Source: Petrolisthes cinctipes | Taxonomy: Eukaryota; Arthropoda; Malacostraca; Decapoda; Porcellanidae | DNA: 64,000 nucleotides | Direction: 5' to 3' | Assembly: GCA_033782935.1 (NCBI GenBank) | Contig: JAWQEG010001220.1 | Span: forward strand, 1,054,001 to 1,118,000 | Part shown: piece by piece, positions 61,562 through 64,000 of the stretch | Numbering within the stretch: the stretch's first letter is position 1 | Layout: every line of letters begins with the position of its first letter | Notes under the pieces: generated by a model | What the model was told of the DNA's origin: nothing | The model's database searches: none | The model's input: only the letters and a program-made list of their open reading frames with translations | Made by a program: the position numbers and the translations under genes

Positions 61562-62182
61562 CTCTAACACGGAGTAGATATGTACAGATCGCTACTGGGA
61601 CCCAAAATTATCAAATTTTCGGGTGTTTTGAGGTTGAATTTGAGATATAAACAATTGCAGAAGATGCATACACATGTTGACTTTAGGCACCTAAAATATC
61701 GATTTTCAGCATGTTTTGGGCCTGCATCTGAGTAGGCATGTACAGATCGCTTCTGGGACCCCAAAATATCGAATTCTCGGGTGTTTGGAGCCTGAATTTG
61801 AGATATAAACGGGTACAGAAGATGCATGCACATATCGACTTTTGGGCACCTAAAAGATCGATTTTCAGTATGTTTTGGGCCTGTATTTTGAAAATACTCT
61901 AACACGGAGTAGGCATGTACAGTTCGCTTCTGGGACCCCAAAATATCGAATTTTCACGTGTTTTGGGCCTGAATTTGAAATATCGACTTTGGGCACCTAA
62001 AATATCGATTTTTAGCATGTCTTGGGCCTATATTTTAAAAAATATTCTAGCACTGAGTAAGCATGTACAGATCGCTTCTGGGACCCCAAAATATTAGAAT
62101 TTTCGGGTGTTTTGAGCCTGAATTTGAGATATAAACGGGTACAGAAGATGCATGCACATATCGACTTTTGGGCACCTAAAAT

Positions 62183-62357
62183 ATCGAATTTCAGCATGTT
62201 TTGTGCCTGTATTTTGAAAATACTCTAACACGGAGTAGGCATGTAAACATCGCTTCTGGGACCCAAAAATATCGAATTTTCGGGTGTATTGAGCCTGAAT
62301 TTGAGATATAAACGGGTACAGAAGATGCATGCCATATTGACTTTGGGCACCTAAAAT
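62183..62357 (+). repeat. First of two adjacent sister monomers (175 bp)
   Basis: The B start aaaatatcgaatttcagc, the block gttttgtgcctg, an acatcgc junction and gtgtattgagcctg are private variants. They recur in the next unit, 175 bp on. A single base is lost in gatgcatgccatattg. Confidence 0.84.
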
Positions 62358-62532
62358 ATCGAATTTCAGCATGTTTTGTGCCTGTATTTTGAAAATACTC
62401 TAACTAGGAGTAGGCATGTACACATCGCTTCTGGGACCCAAAAATATCGAATTTTCGGGTGTATTGAGCCTGAATTTGAGATATAAACGAGTACAGAAGA
62501 TGCAAGCACATATCGACTTTGGACACTTAAAA
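62358..62532 (+). repeat. Second of two adjacent sister monomers
   Basis: This carries the same private variants as 62183-62357, but with an m2 junction (aactaggag) where the first has an m5-like one (aacacggag). Sharing across the whole unit, apart from the junction, suggests a one-unit duplication followed by exchange or mutation at the junction. Confidence 0.8.
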
Positions 62533-64000
62533 TATCGATTTTTAGTATGTTTTGAGCCTATATTTTGAAAACATTCTAGCACTGACTAGACATGTACAAA
62601 TCGCTTTTGGGACCCAAAATTATCAAATTTTCGGGTGTTTTGAGGTTGAATTTGAGATATAAACGAGTGCAGAAGATGAATACACATGTTCAATTTGGGT
62701 ACCTAAAATATCGAATTTTAGCATGTTTTAGGCCTGCATCTGAGTAGGCATGTACAGATCGCTTCTGGGACCCCAAACTTTCGAATTTTCGGGTGTTTGG
62801 AGCCTGAATTTGAGATATAAACGGGTACAGAAGATGCATGCACATATCGACTTTTGGGCACCTAAAAGATCGATTTTCAGTATGTTTTGGGCCTGTATTT
62901 TGAAAATACTCTAACACGGAGTAGGCATGTACAGTTCGCTTCTGGGACCCCAAAATATCAAATTTTAGGGTGTTTTGGGCCTGAATTTGAGATATCGACT
63001 TTGGGCACCTAAAATATCGATTTTTAGCATGTTTTGGGCCTATATTTTGAAAATATTCTAGCACTAAGTAGGCATGTACAGATCACTTCTGGGACCCCAA
63101 AATATCGAATTCTCTGGTGTTTTCAGCCTGAATTTGAGATATAAACGGGTACAGATGATGCATGCCCATATCGACTTTGGACGCTTAAAATATTGATTTT
63201 TAGCATGTTTTTAGCCTATATTTTGAAAAAATTCTAGCACTGTGTAGGCATGTACAGATCGCTTGTGGGACCCAAAAATATCGAGTTTATGGGTGTTTTG
63301 GACCTGAATTTGAGATATCGACTTTGGGCACCTAAAATATCGATTTTTAGCATGTTTTGGGCCTATATTTTGAAAATATTCTAGCACTGAGTAGGCATGT
63401 ACAGATCGCTTCTTGGACCCAAAAATATCGAATTTTCGGGTGTTTTAAGCCTGAATTTGAGATATAAACGGGTACAGAAGATGCATACACATATCGACTT
63501 TTGGGCACCTAAAATATCGATTTTGACCATGTTTTGGGTTTGTATCTTGCAAACATTCTAACTTGGAGTAGGGATGTACAGATCGCATCTGGGACCCCAA
63601 AAAACCGAATTTTCGGGTGTTTTGAGCCTGAATTTGAGATATAAACGGGTACAGAAGATGCATGCACATATCGACTTTGGACACTTAAAATATCGATTTT
63701 CAGCATGTTTTGGGTCTGTAACTTGAAAACATTCTAACTAGGAGTAGGGATGTACAGATCGCTTCTGGGACCCAAAAATACCGAATTTTCGGGTGTTTTG
63801 AGCCTGAATTTGAGATATAAACGGGTACAGAAGATGCATGCACATATCGACTTTGGACACTTAAAATATCGGTTTTCAGTATGTTTTGAGCCTGTAATTT
63901 GAAAATACTCTAACACGGAGTAGGCATGTACAGTTCGCTTCTGGGACCCCAAAATATCGAACTTTCGGGGGTTTGGAGCCTGAATTTGAGATATAAACGG
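62533..64000 (+). repeat. Satellite to the window end
   Basis: The m3-m4-m5-m7 cassette spans about 62573-63063. It is followed by an m8-like unit, an m11-like short-A unit (tatgggtgttttggacc) and two m1 units (near 63570 and 63748). The window ends inside an A half, so the array continues beyond it. Confidence 0.85.

Larger units (their letters stand above)
1..64000 (+). repeat. Satellite DNA array filling the whole window
   Basis: The same unit is repeated head to tail from the first to the last base. Every unit carries aaaatatcga, gttttg-gcctg and gggac/gggcacc blocks in the same order and on the same strand. The full unit is 176 bp and common variants are 147 and 158 bp. Three HORs measured unit by unit average 161-168 bp, so the window should hold roughly 390 units (division, not a count). 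GC is about 40%. No unique sequence interrupts the array, so every stretch without a gene here is satellite. A long homogeneous array of nucleosome-length units is typical of centromeric or heterochromatic satellites in eukaryotes. That placement is inference, because no flanking sequence or chromatin data are present. The family is not one I recognise. Confidence 0.97.

Noticed and set aside
1..64000. Many open reading frames of 60-197 codons, nearly all on the minus strand
   Set aside because: They translate the same repeat in shifting frames. The 176-bp unit is not a multiple of three, so no one protein repeat is kept. Similar peptides appear in all three frames, with starts and stops at fixed repeat positions. 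The strand bias follows from the plus strand being rich in tga, taa and tag. The longest run through 147-bp units, which keep frame. There is no sign of coding constraint.
1..64000. CRISPR array
   Set aside because: The repeats are directly adjacent with no unique spacers, and the conserved block is the whole 176-bp unit.
1..64000. Retrotransposon or DNA transposon insertions, telomere repeats, rRNA or tRNA genes
   Set aside because: Reading along the window I found no interruption of the satellite, no long terminal repeats, no inverted terminal repeats, no telomere-like hexamers and no RNA gene signatures.
1..64000. Identification of the species or of a named satellite family
   Set aside because: The consensus did not match any family I can recall with confidence. 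A database search with the 176-bp consensus would decide it.

Overview
The whole 64 kb window is one uninterrupted, head-to-tail satellite DNA array. I find no protein-coding gene, RNA gene, transposon, CRISPR array or unique sequence anywhere in it. All units point the same way and I saw no inversion. GC content is about 40%, counted on one full unit. An array of this kind points to a eukaryotic chromosome, in a centromeric, pericentromeric or other heterochromatic block. I do not recognise the satellite family and cannot name the clade.

The array is organised at three levels. (1) The basic full unit is 176 bp (for example 45-220). It is an old dimer of two related 88-bp halves: A begins with aaaatatcgaatttt and B with aaaatatcgattttt/c. 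(2) Length variants recur. A short A half (59 bp) makes a 147-bp unit, a short B half (70 bp) makes a 158-bp unit, and four loci carry a 64-bp remnant. (3) At least eleven unit types follow one another in a preferred order, forming higher-order repeats (HORs).

I name the types m1-m11 by the sequence at the B-to-A junction: m1 ctaactaggagtagggatg; m2 ctaactaggagtaggcatg; m3 ctagcactgactagacatg; m4 gcctgcatctgagtagg; m5 ctaacacggagtagg followed by cagttcgc and a short A; m6 attctagcactgagtagg; m7 ctagcactaagtagg followed by cagatcac; m8 like m6 but with gaggttaaatttggg; m9 gtaagcaagtacag; m10 tgtatattgaaaatactc with a short A; m11 cattctagcactgagtagg with gagtttttgggtg and a short A. A six-unit HOR, m1-m2-m3-m4-m5-m6, is 1,011 bp at 991-2001 and recurs at about 9.3, 36.7 and 38.2 kb. 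A twelve-unit HOR, m7-m8-m9-m10-m6-m1-m11-m6-m2-m3-m4-m5, is 1,929 bp at 27253-29181.

Layout: 1-12.4 kb holds six-mer HORs and local duplications of about 680 bp. 12.4-16.0 kb is an apparently identical 1,824-bp tandem duplication of eleven units. 16.1-25.9 kb holds three HOR copies of 2.9, 2.4 and 3.2 kb, flanked by a segment repeated 8,489 bp apart. 26-35 kb is the twelve-unit domain. 36.6-42 kb holds two six-mer copies 1,541 bp apart and a 2,726-bp repeat. 44.8-56 kb is a patchwork of segments repeated 0.5-7.6 kb apart. 59.5-61.6 kb is an 1,186-bp duplication. 62.2-62.5 kb has two adjacent sister monomers.

Open reading frames on the minus strand are by-products of the repeat, not genes. 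The informative content is the record of unequal exchange: hybrid halves, microhomology deletions, chimeric units and nested duplications. Unit types and boundaries were read by eye; identities and counts marked approximate were not computed.
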